Below are positions 8,654-18,325 of a stretch of DNA of 64,000 nt, piece by piece. The position numbers and the translations under genes were made by a program. The notes beneath the pieces were generated by a model, which made no database searches, had not been told where the DNA came from, and saw nothing but the letters and a program-made list of their open reading frames with translations. Within the stretch, counting starts at the first letter, position 1; each line of letters starts with the position of its first letter. Source of the stretch: Pseudomonas sp. Irchel s3f7 (GTDB lineage: Bacteria > Pseudomonadota > Gammaproteobacteria > Pseudomonadales > Pseudomonadaceae); assembly GCF_900187615.1 (NCBI RefSeq), contig NZ_FYDO01000013.1, forward strand, positions 109,547 through 173,546. Reading direction: 5' to 3'.

Positions 8654-9403
8654 ATGCTGATTATTCCCGCTATCGATCTTAAAGACGGTGCCTGTGTTCG
8701 TCTGCGCCAGGGCCGTATGGAAGATTCCACAGTGTTCTCCGATGACCCGGTGAGCATGGCTGCCAAGTGGGTGGAGGGCGGTTGCCGTCGTCTGCATCTG
8801 GTCGACCTGAACGGCGCCTTCGAAGGCCAGCCAGTCAACGGCGAAGTTGTCACCGCGATTGCCAAGCGCTACCCGAACCTGCCGATCCAGATCGGCGGTG
8901 GTATCCGCTCCCTGGAAACCATCGAGCACTACGTGAAAGCGGGCGTGAGCTACGTCATCATCGGCACCAAAGCCGTGAAAGACCCGGCTTTCGTCGCCGA
9001 AGCCTGCCGCGCTTTCCCGGGCAAAATCATCGTGGGTCTGGATGCCAAGGACGGGTTCGTCGCCACTGACGGCTGGGCTGAAATCAGCACCGTTCAGGTG
9101 ATCGATCTGGCCAAGCAGTTTGAAGCTGACGGCGTGTCTTCGATCGTTTACACCGACATCGCCAAAGACGGCATGATGCAGGGCTGCAACGTACCGTTCA
9201 CCGCCGCGCTGGCGGCTGCCACGAAGATCCCGGTGATCGCTTCCGGTGGCATCCACAACCTCGGTGACATCAAGTCGCTGCTCGACGCCAAGGCGCCAGG
9301 CATCATCGGTGCGATCACAGGCCGCGCGATTTATGAGGGCACTCTGGATGTTGCTGAGGCTCAAGCTTTTTGTGATGGCTACGCGGCCAGCTCCAAGCTG
9401 TAA
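8654..9403 (+). CDS. hisA: Phosphoribosylformimino-5-aminoimidazole carboxamide ribotide isomerase
   Basis: A 249-residue (beta/alpha)8 barrel that opens the ribose ring of ProFAR to PRFAR, step four of histidine synthesis. The start [12 protein letters not shown] carries the catalytic Asp8; the second catalytic Asp is in [10 protein letters not shown] (about 130), and the two phosphate sites are GGGIRS and ASGGI. GAAGG sits eight bases before the ATG; the upstream in-frame ATG at 8639 would overlap this site. The C-terminus is slightly long because its last codons lie within the hairpin repeat at 9396. Confidence 0.97.
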   Translation: MLIIPAIDLKDGACVRLRQGRMEDSTVFSDDPVSMAAKWVEGGCRRLHLVDLNGAFEGQPVNGEVVTAIAKRYPNLPIQIGGGIRSLETIEHYVKAGVSYVIIGTKAVKDPAFVAEACRAFPGKIIVGLDAKDGFVATDGWAEISTVQVIDLAKQFEADGVSSIVYTDIAKDGMMQGCNVPFTAALAAATKIPVIASGGIHNLGDIKSLLDAKAPGIIGAITGRAIYEGTLDVAEAQAFCDGYAASSKL

Positions 9404-9455
9404 GCTGCAAGTTAAAAGCGCGACCGCGATCCGCTCTTACTTGCAGCTTATAGCT
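9396..9455. repeat. Inverted repeat covering the hisA stop codon
   Basis: Arms AGCTGTAAGCTGCAAGT and ACTTGCAGCTTATAGCT pair over 17 bases with one mismatch, around a 26-base centre. It contains the hisA stop codon and ends about 20 bases before the hisF ribosome site. It has no T run, so it is more likely an mRNA-structure or REP-like element than a terminator. Confidence 0.75.
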
Positions 9456-9487
9456 TGAAGCTTGCAACTCTTAATCGGAGATTAAGT

Positions 9488-10258
9488 ATGGCTCTGGCCA
9501 AACGCATCATCCCTTGCCTGGACGTGGACAACGGCCGGGTGGTCAAGGGTGTGAAATTCGAAAACATCCGCGACGCCGGTGACCCGGTGGAAATCGCCCG
9601 TCGTTACGACGAGCAGGGTGCCGACGAGATTACCTTTCTCGATATCACCGCCAGCGTCGACGGTCGCGACACCACGCTGCATACCGTCGAGCGCATGGCC
9701 AGCCAGGTGTTCATCCCGCTGACCGTGGGCGGTGGCGTGCGTACCGTGCAAGACATCCGCAACCTGCTCAATGCCGGTGCGGACAAGGTCTCGATCAACA
9801 CCGCAGCGGTGTTCAACCCTGAATTCGTCGGCGAAGCGGCGCAGCATTTCGGCTCGCAGTGCATTGTCGTCGCGATCGACGCGAAGAAGGTTTCCGGACC
9901 GGGCGAAACCCCGCGCTGGGAAATCTTCACCCACGGCGGTCGCAAGCCGACCGGCTTGGACGCTGTCGAATGGGCGAAGAAGATGGAAGGCCTGGGTGCC
10001 GGTGAAATCCTGCTGACCAGCATGGATCAGGACGGCATGAAGAACGGCTTTGACCTGGGGGTTACCCGCGCCATCAGCGATGCGCTGGGCATTCCGGTGA
10101 TTGCTTCCGGCGGTGTCGGCAACCTGCAACACCTGGCCGATGGCATTATCGAAGGTCACGCCAGCGCGGTGTTGGCGGCGAGTATTTTCCACTTCGGCGA
10201 ATACACCGTGCAGGAAGCCAAGGCCTACATGGCTCATCGCGCAATTGTGATGCGTTAA
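9488..10258 (+). CDS. hisF: Imidazole glycerol phosphate synthase, cyclase subunit
   Basis: A 256-residue (beta/alpha)8 barrel that joins HisH-derived ammonia with PRFAR to give imidazole glycerol phosphate and AICAR. The start is [21 protein letters not shown] with catalytic Asp11; the second Asp lies in [13 protein letters not shown] (about 130), and the phosphate-binding loops are GGGVRT and ASGGVG. GGAG is seven bases upstream of the ATG. It is the last gene of the his operon. Confidence 0.98.
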   Translation: MALAKRIIPCLDVDNGRVVKGVKFENIRDAGDPVEIARRYDEQGADEITFLDITASVDGRDTTLHTVERMASQVFIPLTVGGGVRTVQDIRNLLNAGADKVSINTAAVFNPEFVGEAAQHFGSQCIVVAIDAKKVSGPGETPRWEIFTHGGRKPTGLDAVEWAKKMEGLGAGEILLTSMDQDGMKNGFDLGVTRAISDALGIPVIASGGVGNLQHLADGIIEGHASAVLAASIFHFGEYTVQEAKAYMAHRAIVMR

Positions 10259-10336
10259 ACAAACCGATGCAGGCCAGTGGACATCATGGCGTACCCAAGG
10301 CACTCTTGGGTACGCCAAGGATCTCGGTAGCCAGAC

Positions 10337-11092
10337 ATGCTTAAACGCTTTCTTTTAGTTCTCGCCAGCGCTTCCCTATTGTTGATCAACGGGGTACACG
10401 CCAAAGACAGCCCCGATACCGACCTGGTGTTGCTCACGGAAAACTTCCCTCCGTACAACATGGCGAAGAACGGCAAGAACTTCGCTCAGGACGAGAACAT
10501 CAATGGCATCGCCGTGGACATTGTCCGCGAGATGTTCAAACGCGCCGATATTACCTACAGCCTGACGCTGCGTTTCCCTTGGGAGCGTGTCTACAAACTC
10601 GCCCTGGAAAACCCCGGTTACGGTGCATTCGTGATGGCGCGCCTGCCGGATCGCGAGAGGCTGTTCAAGTGGGTCGGGCCGATCGGCCCGGACGACTGGA
10701 TCATGCTGGCCAAGGCGGACAGTAAAATCACCCTGGGCACCTTGGATGACGCCCGCAAATACAAGATCGGCGCCTACAAGGGCGACGCCATTGCCACGAC
10801 GCTGGCCAAGCAAGGCTTGAACCCGGTGGTGGTTTTGCGCGATCAGGATAACGCGAAGAAACTGGTCAGCGGCCAGATCGATTTGTGGGCCACCGGAGAT
10901 CCTGCCGGACGTTATCTGGCGCGGCAAGAAGGCGTGAGCGGCCTCAAGACAGTGCTGCGCTTCAACAGCGCAGAACTGTATCTGGCCCTGAATAAAGAGG
11001 TGTCCGACGAGGTCGTCGCCAAGCTTCAGGCCGCGCTGGATCAATTGCGCAAAGAAGGTGTGGTTGACGACATCATGGCACGGTATCTGTAG
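10337..11092 (+). CDS. Periplasmic solute-binding protein, family 3 type
   Basis: 251 residues with a signal peptide (MLKRFLLVLASASLLLINGVHA, cleavage near residue 22) and the two-lobed fold of amino-acid-type binding proteins, with TENFPPYNM and NGIAVDIVREMFKRA early and a C-terminal helix ending MARYL. No permease or ATPase gene adjoins, so it may serve a distant ABC transporter or act as a sensor. It lies 78 bases after hisF and may be read through from the his operon. Its last 20 bases overlap the end of the converging Vps62-related gene. Confidence 0.8.
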   Translation: MLKRFLLVLASASLLLINGVHAKDSPDTDLVLLTENFPPYNMAKNGKNFAQDENINGIAVDIVREMFKRADITYSLTLRFPWERVYKLALENPGYGAFVMARLPDRERLFKWVGPIGPDDWIMLAKADSKITLGTLDDARKYKIGAYKGDAIATTLAKQGLNPVVVLRDQDNAKKLVSGQIDLWATGDPAGRYLARQEGVSGLKTVLRFNSAELYLALNKEVSDEVVAKLQAALDQLRKEGVVDDIMARYL

Positions 11093-12440
11093 CGGTTGGC
11101 AGATCGGGTGATGCCTGTGCAATGACATTGGCGTCGCTGGTGTTTTCAACAGTGTCTGTGCTCGTCGTCAGTGGAGGGCACTCTTCTTTTTCTGGTGGAT
11201 ATTGCGTCAGGTGAACGCTGGAGTCGTCGGTATAGCCGATTTTTCCAGTCACTTGGGTGCCGTCCTCACGTGTTAACTCGTAGTGACTTTCCAACAGGTA
11301 AACCGCCACAGATTTGTGTTTTGCAGCCATGGCGATGATCACCAGAGGGGGCGATTCGCTCCATCCGTTCGAGCCTGATTCGGTGTGAGTGAAGTTCTTG
11401 GGCAGGCAGGCCGAGAACTTTGTTGTCCGGACATCGCTTGGTGCGGTGTTCGGCCAGGCCCTTTCGAAATCAACAGAAGTTTGTCTATTGAATGACTGCA
11501 TTTGCCTTGGGCTTTGAACAGGGTCAATTGTCCATTTGATTGGCCGGGTCTTGTCCGTTGTGTTTCGCTCGTATCCGACCAACACGTAGTGGTCGGTTCT
11601 TTTCAGGTCGTAGTACGGGGATTTCAGGAGTTGTTCGCTGGGCTGCACGTAGTCCATGACCGCGAACCAGGGGAGTCGGGCTATTTGCGTAACGTTGGCT
11701 GCTTCGTCCACTGGAGGTTTGGCGTGTCCGGAGAGTGCCGGCGCTTGTGGTGGGGAAGTGACTTGCAGTGGGATCTGCATCCGCAATGCGTACGCGGTGA
11801 CCGGTGTTTCAGGCTTGCTGTAGCTTTGGTTGCCTGTGAATGTGCCTGGGGTGAAGTAGAGATCGCCCGGCTCGGCGGTCGGCGGCTCAATGCTCCAGGC
11901 GCTGAAGCTCATCTTTGCACCGCTGCCTTTGTCGTTCCAGATCAGATCGCTGACATTTGCAGCGATAACCAGATCCGCCCTGACGCAGCGGACAGCATTG
12001 AGCGAAGGTTTGTTGTAGTCGTTGGCGCAGACCAGCCCCAACGCAACATAGCCGGCAGGCGGAATCGGGCGCCAGATCGAAGCGCGTGTGACTGCGCCCG
12101 ACCCTGAGTCTTTCCAATAAAGTTCGAAGTCGGTGGGCCGGCTGAGTGCGTTTCCTTTCGTGTCGTCGCCAGGTGAACTTCCCTCGCGCACGACGACCGC
12201 GATCATTTCGCCGTTGATGTTGCCGTCGCGGTGAATGGCAATGTCACCCAGCGGGAAGTATCCCGGCAATGCATCCGGGGCGGGTGTGGGGCGCCAAAAG
12301 GCAACGGTTTTTGCCCGTGTTCCGTTGGTATCCCAGATCCGCTGAAATTCTGTCGTGAAGTTGATCAGCAGGTTGTCGAGCTTAATGGGTTCCATTTGCC
12401 GGGTTGGCAATGTGGCATCGTCTTGGGTAGTCATAGTCAA
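11073..12440 (-). CDS. Vps62-related protein with three internal repeats
   Basis: 455 residues, no signal peptide and no membrane segment. The N-terminal 200 residues contain three related units: FQRIWDTNGTRAKTVAFWRP (32-51), FELYWKDSGSGAVTRASIWR (105-124) followed by PIPPAGYVALG, and LIWNDKGSGAKMSFSAWSIE (166-185). The W-R-P-x-P-x-G-Y-x-x-L-G pattern is that of the Vps62/DUF946 family known from yeast and plants and scattered in bacteria. The C-terminal 60 residues are Thr/Ser/Pro-rich. Function unknown. It uses more A/T-ending codons than its neighbours and sits alone between conserved genes, which suggests transfer (inference). Confidence 0.75.
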   Translation of the reverse strand: MTMTTQDDATLPTRQMEPIKLDNLLINFTTEFQRIWDTNGTRAKTVAFWRPTPAPDALPGYFPLGDIAIHRDGNINGEMIAVVVREGSSPGDDTKGNALSRPTDFELYWKDSGSGAVTRASIWRPIPPAGYVALGLVCANDYNKPSLNAVRCVRADLVIAANVSDLIWNDKGSGAKMSFSAWSIEPPTAEPGDLYFTPGTFTGNQSYSKPETPVTAYALRMQIPLQVTSPPQAPALSGHAKPPVDEAANVTQIARLPWFAVMDYVQPSEQLLKSPYYDLKRTDHYVLVGYERNTTDKTRPIKWTIDPVQSPRQMQSFNRQTSVDFERAWPNTAPSDVRTTKFSACLPKNFTHTESGSNGWSESPPLVIIAMAAKHKSVAVYLLESHYELTREDGTQVTGKIGYTDDSSVHLTQYPPEKEECPPLTTSTDTVENTSDANVIAQASPDLPTATDTVP

Positions 12441-12550
12441 TCCTGATAGTTGAAAGGCGACTCAAGAGGGTCGCGACCTTTGGGAGGTCTCACTATCCGG
12501 AATGACGCTGGGCATTTGGTGGTAACTATTTATAGGATGTAACGGGGTGT

Positions 12551-13327
12551 TTATCTGTAAACGCCGTCTTTGCCATGAGCGGCCGTGGCGCGATTGCCGC
12601 GCACGCTGATCATCTGCTTGATATCAATCCACTCGATACCCTGGGCTTTCAGCTTGGGCAGTTCTCGCTCCAGCACTGCCAGCGTTTGCGGATACGGATG
12701 CCCGATCATGACCGCCGAGCCCTGTTTGTGCGCAAGACTGATTGCCGTCTGTAGCTGTGTGAAGATCGCCGCTTCCGTTGCTTCATCATCCAGAAAAACA
12801 TCCCGCGAAACGCTCGCCAACCCGATCTTCTGCGCTTCGGCCGCCGCGACGGTTTGCGCGCTGGTGCGGCTGTCGACAAAGAGTTTGTGCCGGCGCTGCA
12901 GGTCGGCCATCAACCAGGTCATGGCCGGTCGCTGGGCGGTCATGCGACTGCCCATGTGGTTGTTGATGCCGCTGGTGTACGGGACCATTTTGAACGCGGC
13001 GTTCAGGCGTTTTTCCAGTTCTTCGATGGGCAGCTCAGGGTGCCAGGCGAACGGCCCGGTGGCCGGGTCCATCGGCATGTGCAGGATGACGATCTTGCCG
13101 GCGCGATGGGCTTCGCGGGCGAATTCGGTGGCGTGGGGTGTGTCGGGCATGATTGCCGCAGTCACCGGGCCGGGCAGGGCCAGCGCGCGGCGATCTCGGG
13201 GCAGGTTCTGCCCCAGGTCATCGATGATCAGGCTTAAGTAGGCCTTGTGAGGCGTTGAGTAAGCGGGCGCTGCGTGAGCAACACCCGCCAGGCAAAACAA
13301 CAGACCGATCAGTAATCGCAGAAACAT
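12551..13327 (-). CDS. Divergent polysaccharide deacetylase family protein (YibQ-like)
   Basis: 258 residues with a signal peptide (MFLRLLIGLLFCLAGVAHA) and the divergent deacetylase fold (DUF610): LSLIIDDLGQ (about 31-40), HMPMDP and GINNHMGSRMT. Substrate and activity are not established for this family. It starts one base after the ctpA stop, and the order gpmI-envC-ctpA-yibQ suggests a role at the cell wall in the periplasm. Confidence 0.9.
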   Translation of the reverse strand: MFLRLLIGLLFCLAGVAHAAPAYSTPHKAYLSLIIDDLGQNLPRDRRALALPGPVTAAIMPDTPHATEFAREAHRAGKIVILHMPMDPATGPFAWHPELPIEELEKRLNAAFKMVPYTSGINNHMGSRMTAQRPAMTWLMADLQRRHKLFVDSRTSAQTVAAAEAQKIGLASVSRDVFLDDEATEAAIFTQLQTAISLAHKQGSAVMIGHPYPQTLAVLERELPKLKAQGIEWIDIKQMISVRGNRATAAHGKDGVYR

Positions 13328-13328
13328 C

Positions 13329-14648
13329 TCAGCGGCCGGACGTGATGCTCAGCCCTTTGAGCAGGCTCAGGGCCTGGGCCAATTGGTAATCGTCGTCCTG
13401 CGGCATCGGCTTGGCTTTGCCGCCGGAACCGGTCGGTTTGTCGGCGCCGCCGTTGCCATTGCCCAGGTGACCCTGCAGGTCGGCTTCCTTGAAGTAGTCG
13501 CTGTCCTGCTCGCTGGTGATCTTGGCCTTGCGCACTTCGATGTCCGGCACGATGCCCTGGGCCTGGATCGAGCGACCGTTCGGCGTGTAGTACAACGCGG
13601 TGGTGATCTTCAGCGCACGGTCGTTGTTCAGTGGCAGCACGGTTTGTACCGAACCTTTGCCAAAACTGGTGGTGCCCATGACGACTGCGCGTTTCTGGTC
13701 CTGCAGGGCACCGGCGACAATTTCCGACGCCGAGGCACTGCCGCCGTTGATCAATACGACCATCGGCACGGCTTCGCTTTCGTCCTTGCCGGTGGCGGAG
13801 AAGCGCAGTTCGGAGTTGGCGATGCGGCCCTTGGTATAGACGATCAGGCCCTTGGTGATGAAGTGGTCGACCACTTCCACCGCGGCTTGCAGTACACCGC
13901 CAGGGTTGTTGCGCAGGTCGAGGATGATGCCCTTGAGCTTCTTGCCATTGTCCTTGCGCAGCTTGGCCAGGGCCTTGGAGACCTCTTCGCCGGTCTTGAC
14001 CTGGAACTGGGTGATGCGGATGTAGCCGTAGCCCGATTCCAGCAACTGGCTCTTCACGCTCTTCACTTGAATGACCGCGCGGGCCAGCGTTACGTCGAAC
14101 GGCGTGCCGCCATCGCGTACCAGGGTCAGGGTGATTTTTTCGCCGATCTTGCCGCGCATCTTGTCCACGGCTTCGGTCATGCTCTGGCCGCGTGTTGGCT
14201 GGCCGTTGATCTTGACGATGAAGTCGCCAGCCTGAATGCCGGCCTTGGAGGCTGGCGTGTCATCGATGGGCGAGACCACCTTGATGAAGCCGTCTTCGGC
14301 ACCGACTTCGATTCCCAGGCCGCCGAACTCGCCGCTGGTGCTTTCCTGCAACTCGGCGAAATCTTCAGGGCCCAGGTAAGCGGAGTGCGGATCGAGGTTG
14401 CTGAGCATGCCCTTGATGGCGTTTTCCAGCAGGGTCTTGTCGTCCACCGGCTCGACATAAGCGGCCTTGATCCGGTCCATTACCTCGGCAAACGTGCGCA
14501 ACTCATCCAGCGGCAATGGCGCCTTGGTGGTCGCAGCAGTGCCCGCAGGCGCGACCGCCGGGGCTGGTTGAGCGGCAAACGCCAAAGGCGCGCCGATCAC
14601 CAGGGCGATCGTCAGGGCCAGCGAGGTAAGGCGGGACAAATGCAGCAT
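13329..14648 (-). CDS. ctpA: Carboxy-terminal processing protease, S41 family
   Basis: 439 residues from the ATG at 14648 (CAGGAG ten bases upstream; a TTG three codons earlier is too close to that site). It has a signal peptide ending AFAAQPA, a PDZ domain with GGLGIEVGAEDG and KAGIQAGDFIVKING, and the peptidase core with catalytic Ser in GGSASASEIVAG and Lys in TTSFGKGSVQT. CtpA-type proteases cut periplasmic cell-wall hydrolase factors; in P. aeruginosa CtpA acts with an outer-membrane partner. It lies between envC and yibQ. Confidence 0.93.
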   Translation of the reverse strand: MLHLSRLTSLALTIALVIGAPLAFAAQPAPAVAPAGTAATTKAPLPLDELRTFAEVMDRIKAAYVEPVDDKTLLENAIKGMLSNLDPHSAYLGPEDFAELQESTSGEFGGLGIEVGAEDGFIKVVSPIDDTPASKAGIQAGDFIVKINGQPTRGQSMTEAVDKMRGKIGEKITLTLVRDGGTPFDVTLARAVIQVKSVKSQLLESGYGYIRITQFQVKTGEEVSKALAKLRKDNGKKLKGIILDLRNNPGGVLQAAVEVVDHFITKGLIVYTKGRIANSELRFSATGKDESEAVPMVVLINGGSASASEIVAGALQDQKRAVVMGTTSFGKGSVQTVLPLNNDRALKITTALYYTPNGRSIQAQGIVPDIEVRKAKITSEQDSDYFKEADLQGHLGNGNGGADKPTGSGGKAKPMPQDDDYQLAQALSLLKGLSITSGR

Positions 14649-14679
14649 GTCGAACAAACTCCTGAATTAGGTAACGCGC

Positions 14680-15975
14680 TTATCCTTGCGCGCGGCACCA
14701 TTGCGCCGGATCACTCGGGTGACCCTGCTGACGAATAGCAAAATACAGCGCTGGCGTGTCCTGCCCGCCACTGTTGCCGACAGTGGAGATGGACTCGCCG
14801 GCTTTAACCACATCACCCGCAGACTTGAGCAGTGTCTGGTTGTGACCATAAAGACTCAAAAAACCGTTGCCGTGGTCGAGGATCACCAGCAGCCCGGCGC
14901 CTCGTAGCCAGTCGGCAAACACTACGCGACCACCATGCACCGCATGTACGGTGCTGCCGGCAGACGCGCTGATCATCACGCCGTCCCACTTGGTCCGGGA
15001 GTCGTCGCCACGGCCTTCACCGAAACGTGCCAGCAGTCGACCGTCGACAGGCCATGGAAGTTTGCCGCGGGTTGACGCAAAAGGGCCACCAAAGGTCTCG
15101 CCGGAACTGGACACCAGTGCTCCGGGTGACGACTTAACGGGTTTGCGTGGGGCATCATCGCCGGCATCTGCCTGCGCCTGGGCCTCACGTAAACGCTTTT
15201 TTTCGGCTTCCTGCTGGGCGATCAGCGCTTTTTGCCGCGCTTCTTCTGCCTCACGAGCCTGGCGGGCCAGGGTTTCTTCAATGGTTTTCAGGACTTTAGA
15301 CAGATCTGCCTGATCCTGCTCGCGGGCTGCCAGTTTCTGGTCGCGAGCCTTTACATCGGTATTGAGCTTGGCCAGGACTTGCTGGCGTTCCTGGCGGACT
15401 TTGTCGAGCTCGTCGCGCTGGGTGTCGAGGCTGCTTTTCTGCACCAGCAACTGCGCCTGCTGCATGGCGATGTCTTTTTCGACATTGGCCAACTGGCGCA
15501 GGGTTTCGTTGAAATTCTTCAGCTGCTCCAGGCGGGCCTGGCTCAGATAGTCGTAATAGGTGAGGGTGCGGGCGAATTTTTCCGGGTTCTGCTGGTTGAG
15601 CAGCAGCTTGAGGTACTCCTGACGACCATTCTGGTAAGCCGCACGGGCCTGAATGGCGATCAGGTGTTGCTGTTCAGTGCGCGCGCTCTGGAGTTTTTTT
15701 TTCTCTGCATCGAGTCGCTGCAGCTCGGTTTCGCTTTTCTTCAGCTCTTTTTGCAGGGCGTCGACCTGCTTCTCAAGCTTGCCCATTTCGGTTTCGGTGC
15801 CCTTGAGCTCCTTCTGCACACCGGATTTTTCTTCCTGGAGCTTGCCCAGCAGCTTTTTCAGCTCGGCAATGTCCTGACGCGTGGCGTCCAACTGTTGTTG
15901 GGTGTCCGCGCGCTCGTCAGCGAAAGCCGGTTGGAGCAGGCAGGTCAGGGCTAGGGCAGTCAGGATGCGGAGCAT
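14680..15975 (-). CDS. envC: Murein hydrolase activator EnvC
   Basis: 431 residues from the ATG at 15975; the frame is open further upstream but the signal peptide MLRILTALALTCLLQPAFA begins here. Residues 20-260 are a long coiled coil rich in Gln, Lys and Glu. The C-terminus is a LytM/M23 domain in which zinc ligands are absent: the usual HLHF is ALYF and the first His is also replaced. That is the state of E. coli EnvC, which activates amidases at the septum instead of cutting peptidoglycan itself. It lies downstream of gpmI, beyond a REP pair. Confidence 0.95.
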   Translation of the reverse strand: MLRILTALALTCLLQPAFADERADTQQQLDATRQDIAELKKLLGKLQEEKSGVQKELKGTETEMGKLEKQVDALQKELKKSETELQRLDAEKKKLQSARTEQQHLIAIQARAAYQNGRQEYLKLLLNQQNPEKFARTLTYYDYLSQARLEQLKNFNETLRQLANVEKDIAMQQAQLLVQKSSLDTQRDELDKVRQERQQVLAKLNTDVKARDQKLAAREQDQADLSKVLKTIEETLARQAREAEEARQKALIAQQEAEKKRLREAQAQADAGDDAPRKPVKSSPGALVSSSGETFGGPFASTRGKLPWPVDGRLLARFGEGRGDDSRTKWDGVMISASAGSTVHAVHGGRVVFADWLRGAGLLVILDHGNGFLSLYGHNQTLLKSAGDVVKAGESISTVGNSGGQDTPALYFAIRQQGHPSDPAQWCRAQG

Positions 15976-16110
15976 AGGGGCGGGCGGCACCAGGGAAAGG
16001 GACGGCCTAGTATGCCCGCCATGGACGGCAAAAAAAACGCCCATTTCTGACTGCGTGATAACTGGCCCAAACGTCAGGCTGAATTTCATTTCGAAAACAC
16101 CACAAACCAC

Positions 16111-16200
16111 TGTGGGAGCTGGCTTGCCAGCGATTGCGTCGGCACATTCAACATAGCAGTTGGTGCCAGATTGCTATCGCTGGCAAGCCAGCTCCTACAG
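16111..16200. repeat. REP pair, family A
   Basis: TGTGGGAGCTGGCTTGCCAG and the opposing CTGGCAAGCCAGCTCCTACA lie between gpmI and envC, with a 48-base centre. Confidence 0.9.
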
Positions 16201-16227
16201 GGTTTAGCGGTGTTTCGGGGAAGCCGA

Positions 16228-17757
16228 TCAGACCAGAATCGAAGTTCCGGTCATTTCCTTCGGCTGCTCCAGACCCAGCAGCTTCAGCATGGTCGGCGCC
16301 ACGTCCGCCAGTACGCCGCCTTCACGGACTTTCAGGTCGCGTTTGCCGACATAGATGAGCGGCACAGGTTCAGTGGTGTGCGCAGTGTGCGCCTGGCCGG
16401 TGGATTCGTCGGACATTTGCTCGACGTTGCCGTGGTCAGCCGTGATCAGCGCTTCGCCGCCGACTTTTTCCAGCGCCTCGACGATACGGCCGACGCAGAC
16501 GTCCAGGCATTCAACGGCTTTGACAGCGGCTTCGAACACGCCGCTATGCCCGACCATGTCGCCGTTGGCGTAGTTGACCACGATCACGTCGTATCGCTGG
16601 TTTTCGATGGCGTCGACGATGCGGTCGGTCACTTCAGGCGCGCTCATTTCCGGCTGCAAGTCGTAGGTGGCGACTTGCGGCGACGGGATCAGGATGCGCT
16701 CTTCGCCCGGGAACGGTTCTTCGCGACCGCCGGAGAAGAAGAAGGTCACGTGGGCATACTTCTCGGTTTCGGCAATACGCAACTGAGTCTTCCCGTTTTT
16801 CGCGAGGTAATCGCCCAGCACGTTTTCCAGGCTGCCGGCAGCGAAAGCCGACGGTGCAGGGATGCTGGCGGCGTATTGGGTCAGCATGACGAAACCGGCC
16901 AGTTTCGGCTGGCGGGCACGCTCGAACTCACTGAAGTTGTCTTCGACGAACACGCGGGTCAGCTCGCGGGCACGGTCGGCGCGGAAGTTCATGAACACCA
17001 CGGCGTCGCCGTCTTCGACTTTTACCGGCTCGCCGATGGAAGTGGCTTTGACGAATTCGTCGCTCTCGCCACGTTCATAAGCTGCTTGCAGGCCTTCCTG
17101 GGCGGTGGCGGCGTTGAATTGGCCGTGACCGTCTACGATCAGGTTGTAGGCCTGGGAAACGCGGTCCCACCGGTTGTCGCGGTCCATGGCGAAGTAGCGG
17201 CCAATGATGCTGGCGATCCGGCCTTTGCCCAAGGCCTGGAACGTGGCATCGAGCAGCTCGATGGACGATTGCGCGCTTTTCGGCGGGGTGTCGCGGCCGT
17301 CGAGGAAAGCGTGCAGGTAAATTTTTTCGGCGCCGCGCTTGAAGGCCAGTTCGGCCATGGCGACCAGGTGATCCTGGTGGCTATGCACGCCGCCATCGGA
17401 CAGCAGGCCCATGAAATGCACGGCTTTACCGGCAGCGACGGCTTTGTCCACGGCGGCGCAGATGGTCGGGTTCTCGAAGAACTCGCCGTCGCGGATCGAT
17501 TTGGTCACGCGAGTGAAGTCCTGATACACCACGCGGCCGGCGCCGAGGTTCATGTGGCCGACTTCGGAGTTGCCCATCTGGCCATCCGGGAGGCCGACGT
17601 CCATGCCGCTGCCCGAGATCAGGCCGTTCGGCACGGTGGCCCACAAACGGTCGAGCACAGGCTTCTTCGCGGCAAAGATTGCGTTGGATTCTGGGTTGTC
17701 GCTGTGACCGAAGCCGTCGAGAATCATCAGGACCAAAGGTTTAGGCGTGGTAGTCAT
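16228..17757 (-). CDS. gpmI: 2,3-bisphosphoglycerate-independent phosphoglycerate mutase
   Basis: 509 residues, the usual length of the Mn-dependent enzyme that interconverts 3- and 2-phosphoglycerate in glycolysis and gluconeogenesis. Metal ligands and nucleophile are visible: Asp14 in LMILDGFGH, Ser64 in GNSEVGHMN, and the C-terminal ADHGNVE motif. It is the first gene leftward of the divergent rhodanese-grxC-secB set. Confidence 0.98.
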   Translation of the reverse strand: MTTTPKPLVLMILDGFGHSDNPESNAIFAAKKPVLDRLWATVPNGLISGSGMDVGLPDGQMGNSEVGHMNLGAGRVVYQDFTRVTKSIRDGEFFENPTICAAVDKAVAAGKAVHFMGLLSDGGVHSHQDHLVAMAELAFKRGAEKIYLHAFLDGRDTPPKSAQSSIELLDATFQALGKGRIASIIGRYFAMDRDNRWDRVSQAYNLIVDGHGQFNAATAQEGLQAAYERGESDEFVKATSIGEPVKVEDGDAVVFMNFRADRARELTRVFVEDNFSEFERARQPKLAGFVMLTQYAASIPAPSAFAAGSLENVLGDYLAKNGKTQLRIAETEKYAHVTFFFSGGREEPFPGEERILIPSPQVATYDLQPEMSAPEVTDRIVDAIENQRYDVIVVNYANGDMVGHSGVFEAAVKAVECLDVCVGRIVEALEKVGGEALITADHGNVEQMSDESTGQAHTAHTTEPVPLIYVGKRDLKVREGGVLADVAPTMLKLLGLEQPKEMTGTSILV

Positions 17758-17910
17758 GGAATCCGCTCTGGCTTAAGTAAAAAAGGGGCGATGGAAAAGG
17801 GAGTCGCAGTTTAAAGCTAAGTTCCGGCCACGTCACCGCCGGACGGGGTTTGGCCCACCATAGGGGCTGTGTATACTGGCCGACATTTTAACGCCCTGGA
17901 ACCTCCTTCG

Positions 17911-18324
17911 ATGGTTGCTCACCTGATTGAATTTGCCACTAACCACTACATTCTCGTCGGTATCTTCGTCGTACTGCTGGCGTTGCTGATTGCCTATCAA
18001 ATGCAGGGCGGCGGCCGTAGCCTGAGCACCGGCGAACTGACCGGGCTGGTCAACAAGGACGCAGGCGTGGTGATCGACATTCGTCCGACCAAGGATTTCG
18101 CCGCCGGTCACATTGTCGGCGCGCTGAACATTCCTCAGGACAAACTGACCGCACGCGTCGGTGAACTGGAAAAGCACAAGGCCAAGACCATCATCCTGGT
18201 CGACGCCATGGGCCAGACCGCCGGCACCCACGCTCGCGAGCTGATGAAGTCCGGCTTCACCGCCGCCAAGCTGTCCGGTGGTATCTCCAGCTGGAAAGCC
18301 GACAATCTGCCGCTGGTGAAGTGA
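17911..18324 (+). CDS. Rhodanese-like domain protein without the catalytic cysteine
   Basis: 137 residues from the ATG at 17911, preceded by a CCTCC-rich stretch; an upstream in-frame start is less likely. It has one membrane segment (about 12-30) followed by a cytoplasmic or periplasmic rhodanese domain with VVIDIRPTKDFAAGHIVGA and LSGGISSWKA. The sulfur-carrying Cys expected in the C-x-x-G loop is Asp98 here (LVDAMGQTAG), so it is probably not a sulfurtransferase. It corresponds to the YibN group and stands one base before grxC. Confidence 0.85.
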   Translation: MVAHLIEFATNHYILVGIFVVLLALLIAYQMQGGGRSLSTGELTGLVNKDAGVVIDIRPTKDFAAGHIVGALNIPQDKLTARVGELEKHKAKTIILVDAMGQTAGTHARELMKSGFTAAKLSGGISSWKADNLPLVK

Positions 18325-18325
18325 T

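Noticed and set aside
11073..11092. Frameshift or annotation error at the overlap of the binding protein and Vps62-related genes
   Set aside because: Both frames end with normal stop codons; a 20-base convergent overlap is plausible.
14680..15975. EnvC as an active zinc peptidase
   Set aside because: The zinc-binding residues of the LytM domain are replaced, as in E. coli EnvC, so it is an activator.
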